DNA of 64,000 bases from Pseudomonas sp. HS6 (GCF_023375815.1 NZ_CP067412.1:6262001-6326000); one strand, 5' to 3'; numbered from the stretch's first letter, positions 1-8,997 are shown. The notes: a model not told the origin generated them from the sequence alone. Translations and numbers: made by a program.

Positions 1-603
1 AACGGTGAATACGCAGATCCACACCACGTCCAGGAAGTGCCAGAACAGGCTCAGGCAGCTCAGACGGGTCTTGTTGGTCGCCGTCAGGCCGTGCTTGTTG
101 ACCTGGTACATCATGATGCCCATCCAGATCAGACCCGCGGATACGTGCAGACCGTGAGTACCGACCAGGGTGAAGAACGCCGACAGGAAGCCCGAACGGC
201 TAGGACCGAAGCCCTCGGAGATCAGCAGGTGGAACTCGTTGATCTCCATGGCGATGAAGCCTGCGCCGAGCAGGAAGGTCATGAACAACCAGCCCAGAAC
301 CTGCTGCTTTTTACCTTTGTACAACGCCAGCATGGCGAAGCCGTAGGTGATCGAACTGAACAACAGCAGAGCGGTTTCGCCCAGCACGTATGGCAGTTCG
401 AAGATGTCGTGGCCCGACGGGCCACCGGCGACGTTGTTTACCAGTACCGCGTACACCGCGAAGATCGACGCAAACAGAATGCAGTCGGTCATCAGGTAGA
501 GCCAGAAACCGTATACGGTCATCTCGCCCGAGTCGTGGTGATGGTCATCGTGCCCATGGTCATGACCATGAGCGTGTCCAGCATTGGTCACTAAGTTCGA
601 CAT
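1..603 (-). CDS. cyoC: Cytochrome o ubiquinol oxidase subunit III, partial at window edge
   Basis: Subunit III of the haem-copper cytochrome bo3 quinol oxidase in the inner membrane. The first 201 residues are visible and end in [15 protein letters not shown], so only a short C-terminal tail lies outside the window. The N-terminus is unusually His-rich (residues 10-23: [14 protein letters not shown]) before the first membrane helix at about residue 30; [14 protein letters not shown] is typical of the family. The ATG at 603 lies 3 bases after the cyoB stop, consistent with a cyoABC(DE) operon read leftward. Identity is certain; the His-rich head may be a metal-binding or simply variable segment. 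Confidence 0.96.
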   Translation of the reverse strand, partial: MSNLVTNAGHAHGHDHGHDDHHHDSGEMTVYGFWLYLMTDCILFASIFAVYAVLVNNVAGGPSGHDIFELPYVLGETALLLFSSITYGFAMLALYKGKKQQVLGWLFMTFLLGAGFIAMEINEFHLLISEGFGPSRSGFLSAFFTLVGTHGLHVSAGLIWMGIMMYQVNKHGLTATNKTRLSCLSLFWHFLDVVWICVFTV

Positions 604-606
604 TGT

Positions 607-2637
607 TTAAGCCTGTTCCAACTTGGTTTCAACACGGGTTGCGGAAGCAGGGATCTTCCCGGCCGCTACCAGACGCTTGTGCTGCTCGGCTTCGATGCGC
701 TCGATCGTTTCAACCGGAACCATGTAGCCCTGGTCGTCACGTGCAGCGTGGATCACGAAGTAGATGACAGTGCCGGCCAGGCTGGCGATCGCCAACCACC
801 AGATGTGCCAGATCATCGCGAAACCGAATACGGTCAGCAGTGCGCCCATCACCACGCCAGTGGCGGTGTTGTTCGGCATGTGGATCGGTTCGTACTTGGC
901 TGGAGCCTGGTACGCGGTACCGTTTTCCTTGGCCTCGGTGAACGGATCGATGCAGTCTGCTTTCGGCAGTACAGCGAAGTTGTAGAACGGAGGTGGCGAC
1001 GAGGTCGACCATTCCAGGGTATGGGCATTCCACGGGTCACCGTGTTCGCACATGTTTTCTGGCTTGTTGCGGTCACGCACCGATACGTACAGCTGGATCA
1101 GCTGGCAGGCGATACCGACAGCGATCATCACCGCACCGAACATGGCAACGTACAGGTACGGTACCCACTCAGGGTTGGTGGTGGCGTTCAGACGACGGGT
1201 CATGCCCATGAAGCCCAGTGCATAGAGCGGCATGAACGCGACGAAGAAGCCCGAGATCCAGAACCAGAACGCTGCTTTACCCCAGCCTTCGTGCAGCTTG
1301 AAGCCGAACGCTTTCGGGAAGTAGAAGCCGAAGCCTGCGATGTAACCGAATACCGCGCCGCCGATGATCACGTTGTGGAAGTGAGCGATCACGAACAGGC
1401 TGTTGTGCAGAACGAAGTCAGCACCCGGGATGGCCAGCAGTACGCCGGTCATGCCGCCGATGGCGAAGGTCACCATGAAGCCCAGGGTCCACAGAACCTG
1501 GCTGGTGAAGCGCAGACGGCCCTGGTAGATAGTGAACAGCCAGTTGAACAGTTTCACACCCGTCGGGATGGAAATCAGCATCGTCGCCAGACCGAAGAAG
1601 GCGTTGACGCTGGCACCCGAACCCATGGTGAAGAAGTGGTGCAGCCAAACCATGAAGCCCAGTACCGAGATCGCGCCCGAAGCGTAGATCATCGAGTGGT
1701 GGCCGAACAGTTTCTTGCCGGTGAAGGCCGAGATGACTTCCGAGAAAATGCCGAAGGCCGGCAGGATCAGGATGTATACCTCAGGGTGGCCCCATGCCCA
1801 GAACAGGTTGACGTACATCATTGGATTGCCACCAAGTTCATTGGTGAAAATGTGGAAATCCATGTAACGGTCAAGGGTCAGCAGTGCCAGGGTAGCGGTC
1901 AGGATCGGGAACGAAGCCACGATCAGAACGTTTGCCCAGGTGCAGGTCCAGGTGAAGATCGGCATGTCCATCAGTTTCATGCCAGGGGTACGCATTTTCA
2001 GCACGGTAGCGAGGAAGTTGACCCCCGTTAGCGTTGTACCCAGACCGGATAGCTGTAGCGCCCAGATGTAGTAGTCCATCCCCACGCCAGGGCTGTATTG
2101 CAGACCCGACAGCGGTGGATAGGCAACCCAGCCGGTCTTGGCGAATTCGCCGACGCCCAGGGACAGGTTGATCAGCACAACGCCGGAAACCAGCAGCCAG
2201 AAGCTCAGGGAGTTCAGGAACGGGAAAGCAACGTCACGCGCGCCGATCTGCAGCGGCACTGCAAGGTTCATCAGGCCGGTGAAGAATGGCATCGCCATGA
2301 AGATGATCATGATCACACCGTGAGCGGTGAAGATCTGGTCATAGTGTTCAGGCGGCAGGTAGCCAGGCGAACCCTCGGTGGCCATGGCCAGCTGGGTACG
2401 CATCATGATGGCGTCGGCAAAGCCACGCAGCAGCATGACCATGGCAACGATGATGTACATCACACCGATTTTCTTGTGGTCGACCGACGTCAGCCACTCG
2501 GTCCACAAGTAGGTCCACTTCTTGAAGTAGGTGATTGCAGCGAACAACGCCAGACCACCGAGCGCGATCATCGAGATGGTTATCATCACGATCGGCTCGT
2601 GGAAAGGGATCGCTTCCCAACTTAATTTACCAAACAT
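607..2637 (-). CDS. cyoB: Cytochrome o ubiquinol oxidase subunit I
   Basis: Catalytic subunit of cytochrome bo3 oxidase (676 residues, normal for CyoB). It oxidises ubiquinol, reduces O2 to water and pumps protons. Visible haem-copper motifs are [12 protein letters not shown] (CuB histidine and the cross-linked tyrosine), the HH pair in LHHFFTMG, and [10 protein letters not shown] carrying the haem ligands. About 15 membrane helices are expected. The start [15 protein letters not shown] fits the family. It is separated from cyoA by 3 bases and from cyoC by 3 bases, so the genes are translationally coupled. Confidence 0.98.
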   Translation of the reverse strand: MFGKLSWEAIPFHEPIVMITISMIALGGLALFAAITYFKKWTYLWTEWLTSVDHKKIGVMYIIVAMVMLLRGFADAIMMRTQLAMATEGSPGYLPPEHYDQIFTAHGVIMIIFMAMPFFTGLMNLAVPLQIGARDVAFPFLNSLSFWLLVSGVVLINLSLGVGEFAKTGWVAYPPLSGLQYSPGVGMDYYIWALQLSGLGTTLTGVNFLATVLKMRTPGMKLMDMPIFTWTCTWANVLIVASFPILTATLALLTLDRYMDFHIFTNELGGNPMMYVNLFWAWGHPEVYILILPAFGIFSEVISAFTGKKLFGHHSMIYASGAISVLGFMVWLHHFFTMGSGASVNAFFGLATMLISIPTGVKLFNWLFTIYQGRLRFTSQVLWTLGFMVTFAIGGMTGVLLAIPGADFVLHNSLFVIAHFHNVIIGGAVFGYIAGFGFYFPKAFGFKLHEGWGKAAFWFWISGFFVAFMPLYALGFMGMTRRLNATTNPEWVPYLYVAMFGAVMIAVGIACQLIQLYVSVRDRNKPENMCEHGDPWNAHTLEWSTSSPPPFYNFAVLPKADCIDPFTEAKENGTAYQAPAKYEPIHMPNNTATGVVMGALLTVFGFAMIWHIWWLAIASLAGTVIYFVIHAARDDQGYMVPVETIERIEAEQHKRLVAAGKIPASATRVETKLEQA

Positions 2638-2640
2638 CGT

Positions 2641-3582
2641 TTACTCCTCTGCCCCGGCAGCTGAATGCGAATTCGAGTCCATTTCCGTTGCCGCCACTTC
2701 TTTCTCTTTCTTCTCGTGCTTCAGTGGCTTGCCCGGTTTCATGCCCTCGTACTTGTCGACGATGATCTGGAACTGGTTCGGCGTGACCGAGGAGTAGAGC
2801 TCGACTGGGTTGTTCTGGCTTGGCTTGGAAAGGGCTGCGTATTCAGCTTGATCAAGCTGTTTAGGTGCCTTTTTGACTTCACTTACCCAGGCGTCGAAAT
2901 CTTCCTGAGAAGTTGCGATCGCTTTGAATTTCATGCCGGTGAAACCAGCACCGCTGTAGTTGGCGGAGATACCGTCCATTTCAGCGTTACGGTCGGCGAT
3001 CAGGTGCAGTTTGGTCTGCATGCCCGCCATCGCGTAGATCTGGCCGCCCAGGCCCGGGATGAAGAACGAGTTCATCACGGCGTCGGAGGTGATCTTGAAG
3101 TTGATTGGCGTGTGCGCCGGGAACACGATCTTGTTGACCGTGGCAATGCCTTGTTCCGGGTAGATGAACAGCCACTTCCAGTCCAGCGCGACCACTTCGA
3201 TGGTCACAGGCTTGACGTCGGATTCGATCGGACGATAAGGGTCCAGCTCGTGGGTCGACTTATAAGTGATGTAACCCAGAGCGATGATGATCAGGACCGG
3301 AATGGTCCAGACCGCCACTTCGATCTTGGTCGAGTGCGACCATTTCGGGGTGTAGACGGCGTTCTGGTTGGAGGCGCGGTACTTCCAGGCGAACAGGAAG
3401 GTCATGATGATGACCGGCACAACGACCAACAGCATCAGCAGCGTGGCGGTGATGATCAGGTTGCGCTGTTCCAGGCCGACCTGGCCCGTTGGATTGAGCA
3501 AGGTCATGTTGCAGCCTCCCAGCAACAACGTGCCGAGCAGCGGCACTAGGCCTAGTAATCTGGGGTACCTGTTTTTACTCAT
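2641..3582 (-). CDS. cyoA: Cytochrome o ubiquinol oxidase subunit II (lipoprotein)
   Basis: Subunit II of the bo3 quinol oxidase, 313 residues. The chosen ATG (MSKNRYPRLLG) has a GAGG Shine-Dalgarno 8 bases upstream. An upstream in-frame start at 3636 would add 18 residues ahead of the signal peptide and is rejected. The signal peptide ends in a lipobox LLLGGC, so the mature protein is lipid-anchored. Two membrane helices follow, then the cupredoxin domain with DWKWLFIYPEQGIATVN. CuA ligands are absent, as expected for a quinol rather than cytochrome c oxidase. First gene of the operon; the C-terminus is charged and rich in K, E and S. Confidence 0.97.
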   Translation of the reverse strand: MSKNRYPRLLGLVPLLGTLLLGGCNMTLLNPTGQVGLEQRNLIITATLLMLLVVVPVIIMTFLFAWKYRASNQNAVYTPKWSHSTKIEVAVWTIPVLIIIALGYITYKSTHELDPYRPIESDVKPVTIEVVALDWKWLFIYPEQGIATVNKIVFPAHTPINFKITSDAVMNSFFIPGLGGQIYAMAGMQTKLHLIADRNAEMDGISANYSGAGFTGMKFKAIATSQEDFDAWVSEVKKAPKQLDQAEYAALSKPSQNNPVELYSSVTPNQFQIIVDKYEGMKPGKPLKHEKKEKEVAATEMDSNSHSAAGAEE

Positions 3583-4339
3583 CTCACGACCTCTAAAGCA
3601 GCTTGCGCAATGCAGTTGGGTTTTGATCGCCAACACTTCACCCTGCCAAGGGTTGGCATTTTCTTTGGATTGAATAAGGGCCGCCCGTCGCGCGTCAGAC
3701 GCTCGACAAATCCTGGGACAGCGGTCAGTTCTTATTCGAATTCGTGGTCAAAGGCCTTGTTACAGACCAATTCCATTTGGTGCGGAAAGTTGGAAGGCAC
3801 CGACACCTGGGTGTCTCGCAAGCCTTTCGGCCGCTCGACACCCGACTTCCTGCTCGGTTCCTTATAAAGGCCGAACAGTGCCGGGAATTCAGTGCGGGCG
3901 ATTGTAGATAGGTAGCGCCCTATACACCATGTCTTATCCCGAAATAATTTTTATCCGTTCGAGCAACAATCCATCACCATTTTTGCAAAAGTTCCGCATG
4001 TTATCGAAATCGATTCTCAACAAAAACACCAAAAAATGTAGGTCTATCGGCCTCAGTTCAGACAGCTCCGAAAGCATTTTCTGACGTCGCGATCCGCGCA
4101 AAGCCCGATACCCCAAGGCTTTTGGCCATATGCCAGCGTCTGTTAAAACTGCCTGCTCCGGCACACGCGTGCAAAAACAGACAAACGCTGAAACAGACCA
4201 ATCCTTTTTTGTAACAGCGCACCAATCCGTGCCTGTGAAAGGAGCTGCGACACGGCGCGTGTGACAACATGTCGCACACCTGTCGCACCCTCCCTTGCCG
4301 TTCGTCACGGTGTTTTCACAAAGACCCTGAAATGCAAAA
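3583..4339. other. Long intergenic region upstream of cyoA
   Basis: About 760 bases with no credible gene between cyoA and the dsbB terminator. Short frames on either strand have poor codon use and no ribosome-binding site. The part at 3935-4045 is AT-rich compared with the genome. Near 4260-4290 there are two copies of TGTCGCAC. It must hold the cyo promoter and regulatory sites, but I could not assign a convincing ANR, RoxR or Fur site by eye. Confidence 0.6.
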
Positions 4340-4371
4340 CGCCCCGATTTCCGTAACCGCAAATCGGGGCG
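4340..4371 (-). terminator. Rho-independent terminator after dsbB
   Basis: Perfect 11-bp stem CGCCCCGATTT / AAATCGGGGCG with a 10-base loop. On the minus strand it is followed by a short T-rich run (GTTTTGCATTT); the plus side also ends GTTTGTTTTA, so it could work both ways. It lies 35 bases past the dsbB stop and isolates dsbB from the cyo operon. Confidence 0.85.
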
Positions 4372-4405
4372 TTTGTTTTATCGGCGCAGGGGCCGAAAAG
4401 TTGAC

Positions 4406-4915
4406 TCAGCGCAGTGCTTTTCGGTTACGCGAGGTCAGCAGCGGCACCAGGATCACCACCAGCACGAAGGCCACCAGTGCCCATTGCGCCAGCGACAGAC
4501 CTAGGATCGGCGGGTACGGCGTCGAGCAGAAACCGTCTACCTGAAAGCCCAGCGGAAAGATCTTCGCCAGCGGCAGATCATCGACAATCGGCTGCAGCAC
4601 GTCGATGCCGCAGCTCACTGCCGGGTAGAACTGAGTGAACACGTGATGACCGGCGACACCGGCCCCGGCAATCGCGCAGATCACCACCAGTACTTCGAAC
4701 ACGGTGATGCTGCGGCGGGTGCGCATGGCCGCGCCGATGAACGCGAACAGCGCGATCAACAGCAGTGCATAACGCTGCAGGATACACAGCGGGCAAGGAG
4801 CCTCGCCCAGCACGATCTGCATGTACAACGCGCCGCCGATCAGCGCCAGGCAGATGATGCCCAGCAGCACCAGAAAGCGCCGCTCACGTCCCAATCGAAT
4901 CGTTTCCTCGCTCAT
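4406..4915 (-). CDS. dsbB: Disulfide bond formation protein DsbB
   Basis: Inner-membrane quinone reductase that reoxidises periplasmic DsbA and passes electrons to ubiquinone. 169 residues with four membrane helices. Both redox pairs are visible: Cys41-Pro-Leu-Cys44 in the first periplasmic loop, and Cys102 and Cys130 in the second (SCGIDV and GFCSTPYPP). Arg48 following the CxxC (LQRYA) matches the quinone-interacting arginine of the family. It starts 25 bases after the SnoaL-like gene and probably shares its transcript. Pseudomonads often carry two DsbB paralogues; which one this is cannot be told from the sequence alone. Confidence 0.95.
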   Translation of the reverse strand: MSEETIRLGRERRFLVLLGIICLALIGGALYMQIVLGEAPCPLCILQRYALLLIALFAFIGAAMRTRRSITVFEVLVVICAIAGAGVAGHHVFTQFYPAVSCGIDVLQPIVDDLPLAKIFPLGFQVDGFCSTPYPPILGLSLAQWALVAFVLVVILVPLLTSRNRKALR

Positions 4916-4940
4916 CGCGTTTCCCTTTCATGTCCATGGT

Positions 4941-5501
4941 TCAGCTGGCCGGCGGCTGCGTTTGCAGTTGCGCCATCAGGCTGATGTTGTCTTCGATATG
5001 CCAATTGGCCGCGATGCGACCGTTGTCGATCTGATAGATATCGGTTGCCCGGAAGTCTACACGCTGCCCCTGCCCTTTGAGAGCCTTGAACGTACCGGTG
5101 AAATGCCCGCGAAAGTGCAGATGCACCACCACGCGATCACCGGCGACGATCATTTGTTCGATCTCGCAGCTCAAGTCCGGCACTGCCGTGCGAAAGAAAT
5201 TCGACGCCAGCAGCGGTCCCGTCGGCCCTTGCACCCTTCCTTCCGGCGGGGTCTTGTCGACAAACTGCGGCGACAGGGCTGCGGTGGCCAACGCCTCTTC
5301 GCCACTGTTCCAGAAACTGCCATAACGCCGCGCCGCCAGTTGCATTGCATCACGCTGCGCCTTGGGCAGGCTCTGATCAACGATGAGGGTCTGCGGCTGG
5401 ATCAACGCGGATTCGGCAAAGGCAAACGGACTGGACAGCAAGGCAACCGACAGGCCCAAAGTGGCCAGGCTGAAACGGCGGGAGAAAGCGAAGTGCGACA
5501 T
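4941..5501 (-). CDS. Secreted SnoaL-like (NTF2-fold) protein
   Basis: 186 residues with a signal peptide ending near SSPFAFA, so periplasmic. The mature part looks like the SnoaL-like ester cyclase/NTF2-fold family: AVPDLSCEIEQMIVAGDRVVVHLHFRGHFTG is followed by the DFRATDIYQIDNGRIAANWHIED block typical of that fold. Substrate and activity are unknown. The ATG at 5501 has AGGA 8 bases upstream, whereas the in-frame ATG at 5519 lacks a Shine-Dalgarno. It is first gene of a likely two-gene unit with dsbB; no cysteine pair ties it to disulfide chemistry. Confidence 0.8.
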   Translation of the reverse strand: MSHFAFSRRFSLATLGLSVALLSSPFAFAESALIQPQTLIVDQSLPKAQRDAMQLAARRYGSFWNSGEEALATAALSPQFVDKTPPEGRVQGPTGPLLASNFFRTAVPDLSCEIEQMIVAGDRVVVHLHFRGHFTGTFKALKGQGQRVDFRATDIYQIDNGRIAANWHIEDNISLMAQLQTQPPAS

Positions 5502-5626
5502 GGGGGCGATCCTGATCATGTAAACGAACGAGCGCCTATCATCAGCATCGGGGAATAAACGATAAACCGGTTAAGAAACGATTAACCTTTAAACAGAATT
5601 TAAGAATCAGGACCGTATAACGGCCA

Positions 5627-5716
5627 ATCGCTGGCAAGCCAGCTCCCACAAGGATCGGTGTCGTATACGCAATCTGTGAACGACACCGAACCTGTGGGAG
5701 CGGGCTTGCCCGCGAT
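5627..5716. repeat. REP doublet (REPIN) between the SnoaL gene and hmp
   Basis: Two inverted Pseudomonas REP units: ATCGCTGGCAAGCCAGC-type at 5627-5650 and GCGGGCTTGCCCGCGAT-type at 5693-5716. The arms share TGTGGGAGC and GCTTGCC cores but differ at two positions, so the doublet is heterotypic. A further inner inverted repeat CGGTGTCGT / ACGACACCG lies at 5656-5664 and 5680-5688. Confidence 0.9.
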
Positions 5717-5735
5717 GAGGGCGACCGGTTTCAGA

Positions 5736-6917
5736 TCACTCCAGAGCAGCCGCCGGCCCGAAGAACTCATAACGGCTTTGTTTCTCCGGCACACCCAGTG
5801 CCTTCAGATGACGCTTGATCGCCCCCATGAAGCCTTTCGGTCCAAGGAAGTAGGCGTCCACATCACGCTGCGCCGGCAGCCACTCGCCCAGTTGCTCCTG
5901 GCTCAACAGCCCGACCTTGTCCGCCGCCGGGCTCACACCGTCATCTTCGGCATAGCAATAGAAGCGCTTGAGCTGCGGATGACGCTCGGCCAGCCCGTCG
6001 ATCCAGTCACGGAACGCATGCACGCTGCCATTGCGCGCGCAGTGAATGAAATGCACCGGACGCTCGGTTTCCAGCGCTGCTTCCAGCATGGCCAAAGTCG
6101 GGGTGATGCCGACGCCGCCGCTGATCAGCACCAGCGGTTTGTCGCTGGCAGTCAGGGTAAATTCGCCCGATGGCGGGAACAGTTGAATGCTCGCGCCGAC
6201 GTGCAGTTGATCGTGCAGGTGATTGGAGGCACGGCCGCCCGGTTCGCGTTTGACGCTGATGCGGTACTGGCCTTTGTTGGCCAGGGCTGACAGTGAGTAA
6301 TTGCGGCGGATTTCTTCTCCGTCGAGCACCAGCTTCATGCCGATGTACTGCCCCGGCTCGGCTGCGAGGATCGGGCCTTTGTCCGCTGGCTCGAAGTAGA
6401 AGGAAATGATTTCCGCACTCTCCTCGACCTTGGCCGCGACGATGAACTCCCGCGCCCCGCGCCAGCCACCGACGGCTTGTTCTTTCTGGTCATAGATGGC
6501 GGTTTCGGCGCCGATCAGAATGTCGGCCAACTGGCCATAAGCGGCACCCCAGGCACTCATCACTTCCGGCGTAGCGATTTCTTCGCCGAGCACTTCAGAG
6601 ATGGCACGCAGCAGGCAGGTGCCGACGATCGGGTAGTGTTCCGGCAGAATCTGCAACGCCACGTGCTTGTTGATGATCTTGGCCACCAGGTCGCCCAACT
6701 GGTCAAGCTGATCGATGTGACGGGCGTACATCAACACGCCGTTGGCCAGCGCACGAGGCTGGTCACCGCTAGCCTGGTGAGCCTGGTTGAACAACGGGCG
6801 GACCTCCGGGTACTCGGAGAGCATCATGCGGTAGAAATGGGTGATCAGCGCTTCACCGCCGCTTTCCAGCAGAGGCACAGTGGATTTGACGATGGCACGA
6901 TCCTGGACGCTAAGCAT
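5736..6917 (-). CDS. hmp: Flavohaemoglobin, nitric oxide dioxygenase
   Basis: Converts NO and O2 to nitrate using NAD(P)H. 393 residues, the normal length. Order: globin domain (1-140, with the proximal histidine region around NKHVALQILPEHYPIVG), FAD-binding beta-barrel (about 150-255, RNYSLSA), and the NAD-binding domain (about 260-393, GGVGITPTLAML), ending YEFFGPAAALE. AGGAG lies 8 bases before the ATG. It diverges from norR, with NorR-like sites between, the same layout as fhp/fhpR in P. aeruginosa. Regulation by NO through NorR is inferred from this context. Confidence 0.97.
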   Translation of the reverse strand: MLSVQDRAIVKSTVPLLESGGEALITHFYRMMLSEYPEVRPLFNQAHQASGDQPRALANGVLMYARHIDQLDQLGDLVAKIINKHVALQILPEHYPIVGTCLLRAISEVLGEEIATPEVMSAWGAAYGQLADILIGAETAIYDQKEQAVGGWRGAREFIVAAKVEESAEIISFYFEPADKGPILAAEPGQYIGMKLVLDGEEIRRNYSLSALANKGQYRISVKREPGGRASNHLHDQLHVGASIQLFPPSGEFTLTASDKPLVLISGGVGITPTLAMLEAALETERPVHFIHCARNGSVHAFRDWIDGLAERHPQLKRFYCYAEDDGVSPAADKVGLLSQEQLGEWLPAQRDVDAYFLGPKGFMGAIKRHLKALGVPEKQSRYEFFGPAAALE

Positions 6918-6958
6918 AAGGGTGACTCCTGAGCTTTCTCTAAAAGTGCCTTAACCGT

Positions 6959-6975
6959 TTCAGTTATCGTGCCAA
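6959..6975 (-). promoter_or_regulatory. Candidate sigma-54 promoter of hmp
   Basis: On the minus strand TTGGCACG is followed after 4 bases by CTGAA. The -24 element matches consensus well; the -12 element keeps only part of TTGCA. Position, 42-58 bases upstream of the hmp ATG and just downstream of three NorR-like sites, supports it. Moderate to weak as a sequence match. Confidence 0.45.
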
Positions 6976-7015
6976 CTAATTTATCTATATAAATCAATGA
7001 CTTGAAATTTATGTA

Positions 7016-7071
7016 GTCAGATCGACACAAGCCACTCTATAGTCGCTTCGACTACAACGCGTCTCTTTGAC
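7016..7071. promoter_or_regulatory. Three NorR-type GT-N7-AC operator sites
   Basis: Three 11-bp sites of the form GT-N7-AC: GTCAGATCGAC (7016-7026), GTCGCTTCGAC (7042-7052) and GTCTCTTTGAC (7061-7071). NorR proteins of enterobacteria and Ralstonia bind three such sites upstream of the genes they activate. Here they sit 40-100 bases upstream of the candidate hmp sigma-54 promoter and immediately before the norR start, so they could also mediate autoregulation. Confidence 0.7.
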
Positions 7072-7080
7072 TACAAAACC

Positions 7081-8637
7081 ATGTCCGCCAAATCCCTGCT
7101 GACCGCCCTGCTCCCACTGGTTTCCGACCTGTCCCGCGAACTGCCCGAAGGCGAGCGCTATCGGCGCCTGCTTGAAGCCATGCGCGCCCTGCTGCCATGC
7201 GACGCCGCCGCACTGTTGCGCCTCGATGGCGAATGGCTGGTGCCGCTGGCCGTGGACGGCTTGAGCACCGACACCCTCGGCCGCCGCTTCAAGGTCAGCG
7301 AACACCCGCGCTTTGAAGTGCTGTTGGCCGGCGAAGGGCCGACCCGTTTTGCTGCCGACAGTGAATTGCCCGACCCCTATGACGGACTGGTTGACGGCCT
7401 CGACGATCACCTCGAAGTTCACGACTGCCTCGGTTGCCCACTGTTCGTCGATGAAAAACTCTGGGGGCTGATCACCCTCGATGCACTCGATCCCGAGCGT
7501 TTCGAACCGATCGAACTCGACGCCCTGCAAGCCTTTGCCAGCCTCGCTTCGGCCACGGTCAACGCCGCCGAACGCATCGAACGTCTGGCGATTCGCGCCG
7601 AAGACGAGCACCAACGCGCCGAGGTCTATCGCCAGGCCAGCGGTCAGCAGAACCGCGAAATGATCGGCCAGAGCAAGGCTCATAAACGGCTGGTGGAAGA
7701 AATCAATCTGGTCGGCGGTAGCGACCTCACCGTGCTGATCACCGGGGAAACCGGGGTCGGCAAGGAGTTAGTGGCCCAAGCAATCCACGCTGCTTCCAAG
7801 CGCGCCGACAAACCGATCATCAGCCTCAACTGCGCGGCCCTGCCGGACACGCTTGTGGAAAGCGAACTGTTCGGTCACGTGCGCGGCGCCTTCACTGGCG
7901 CCACCGGCGACCGGCGCGGCAAGTTCGAACTGGCCAATGGCGGCACGCTGTTTCTCGATGAAGTCGGCGAATTGTCGCTGACCGTCCAGGCCAAACTGTT
8001 GCGGGTTTTGCAGAGCGGCCAGTTACAACGTTTGGGGTCGGACAAGGAACACCAGGTCGACGTGCGCCTGATCGCCGCGACCAACCGCGACCTGGCCGAA
8101 GAAGTGCGCAGCGGCCGTTACCGCGCCGACTTCTACCATCGCTTGAGTGTGTACCCGTTGAGGGTGCCGGCGCTGCGTGACCGGGGCCGAGATGTGCTGC
8201 TGCTCAGTGGTTACTTCCTGGAGCAGAACCGCTCGCGCATGGGCCTCAACAGCCTGCGCCTGAACAGCGACGCGCAAGAAGCGCTGCTTGCCTACACCTG
8301 GCCGGGCAATGTGCGGGAACTGGAACACCTGATCGGCCGCAGCGCGCTGAAGGCGCTGGGCAACTGCAAGGTGCGGCCGAAGATTCTCAGTTTGAGTGCG
8401 ATGGATCTCGATCTGCCGCGTGAGGTTGTGGATAACTCGCCGGTGCCGTCCGAAGCGACCGCCGCCCTGCCATTGATCAGCGGGGATCTGCGTGCAGCCA
8501 CCGAGCAGTATCAGCGGCAGTTGATCAGTGCCGCGCTTGAGCGTAACCGGGACAACTGGGCCAGTGCGGCGCGTGAACTGGGGTTGGACCGGGCGAATTT
8601 GGGCAGGATGGCGAAGCGGTTGGGGATGAAGGGCTGA
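7081..8637 (+). CDS. norR: Nitric oxide-responsive sigma-54 activator NorR (FhpR-like)
   Basis: Bacterial enhancer-binding protein, 518 residues. Order: N-terminal GAF domain (about 20-165) that in the family senses NO at a non-haem iron; AAA+ domain (about 195-425) with Walker A GETGVGKE and the sigma-54-contacting GAFTGA loop; C-terminal Fis-type helix-turn-helix (NWASAARELGLDRANLGRMAKRLGMKG region). Divergent from hmp with three GT-N7-AC sites between. P. aeruginosa FhpR, which activates fhp, has the same neighbourhood. Symbol norR is by family; fhpR would be equally apt. Confidence 0.93.
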   Translation: MSAKSLLTALLPLVSDLSRELPEGERYRRLLEAMRALLPCDAAALLRLDGEWLVPLAVDGLSTDTLGRRFKVSEHPRFEVLLAGEGPTRFAADSELPDPYDGLVDGLDDHLEVHDCLGCPLFVDEKLWGLITLDALDPERFEPIELDALQAFASLASATVNAAERIERLAIRAEDEHQRAEVYRQASGQQNREMIGQSKAHKRLVEEINLVGGSDLTVLITGETGVGKELVAQAIHAASKRADKPIISLNCAALPDTLVESELFGHVRGAFTGATGDRRGKFELANGGTLFLDEVGELSLTVQAKLLRVLQSGQLQRLGSDKEHQVDVRLIAATNRDLAEEVRSGRYRADFYHRLSVYPLRVPALRDRGRDVLLLSGYFLEQNRSRMGLNSLRLNSDAQEALLAYTWPGNVRELEHLIGRSALKALGNCKVRPKILSLSAMDLDLPREVVDNSPVPSEATAALPLISGDLRAATEQYQRQLISAALERNRDNWASAARELGLDRANLGRMAKRLGMKG

Positions 8638-8660
8638 TATGTGCTTCAAGATCAAAAGCA

Positions 8661-8866
8661 CCCTCATCGGAACGCCGCCCGCCCAGCCCTCTCCCGGAGG
8701 GAGAGGGAGCCGACCGAGTCGTCTTGCGCCATACGCCGACCTGAAAGACTGAGTCGATTATGGATTCAACAATGCACTTTCAGGTCGGTGTAGCTCTGAA
8801 GCATCCCGCATTCGGCCCCCTCTCCCTCCGGGCGGTCCGACGTTTCGGGAGGGCTGGGGTGAGGGC
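8661..8866. repeat. MITE-like composite inverted repeat after norR
   Basis: About 200 bases whose ends are complementary: CCCTCAT...CCCAGCCCTCTCCCGG at the left and CCCTCTCCCTCCGGG...GGGCTGGGGTGAGGG at the right. Inside is a second inverted repeat, ACGCCGACCTGAAAG (8733-8747) against CTTTCAGGTCGGTGT (8777-8791). The whole could fold into one long hairpin. A related partial copy lies at 14492-14580. No transposase is present. The rest of 8638-8997 shows no gene. Confidence 0.75.
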
Positions 8867-8997
8867 CATCGATCCAACTGACACACCACCACCCGACAAC
8901 TAACCTAAAGCCCAACCTTTTGACGCCGATAACCCGGCATCAATAGTTTCTGGCGATTTCCACCCTCGCCCACCACCTTTTTCCACAGAAGGTTTTT

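Noticed and set aside
3569..3576. Possible Hfq/Crc target (AAAAACAG) at codons 3-5 of cyoA
   Set aside because: Only seven of eight positions of AAnAAnAA match, and A-rich early codons are common; not enough to call.
3934..4362. 142-codon minus-strand frame upstream of cyoA
   Set aside because: Runs through the dsbB terminator, has atypical composition (Cys- and Arg-rich) and no Shine-Dalgarno.
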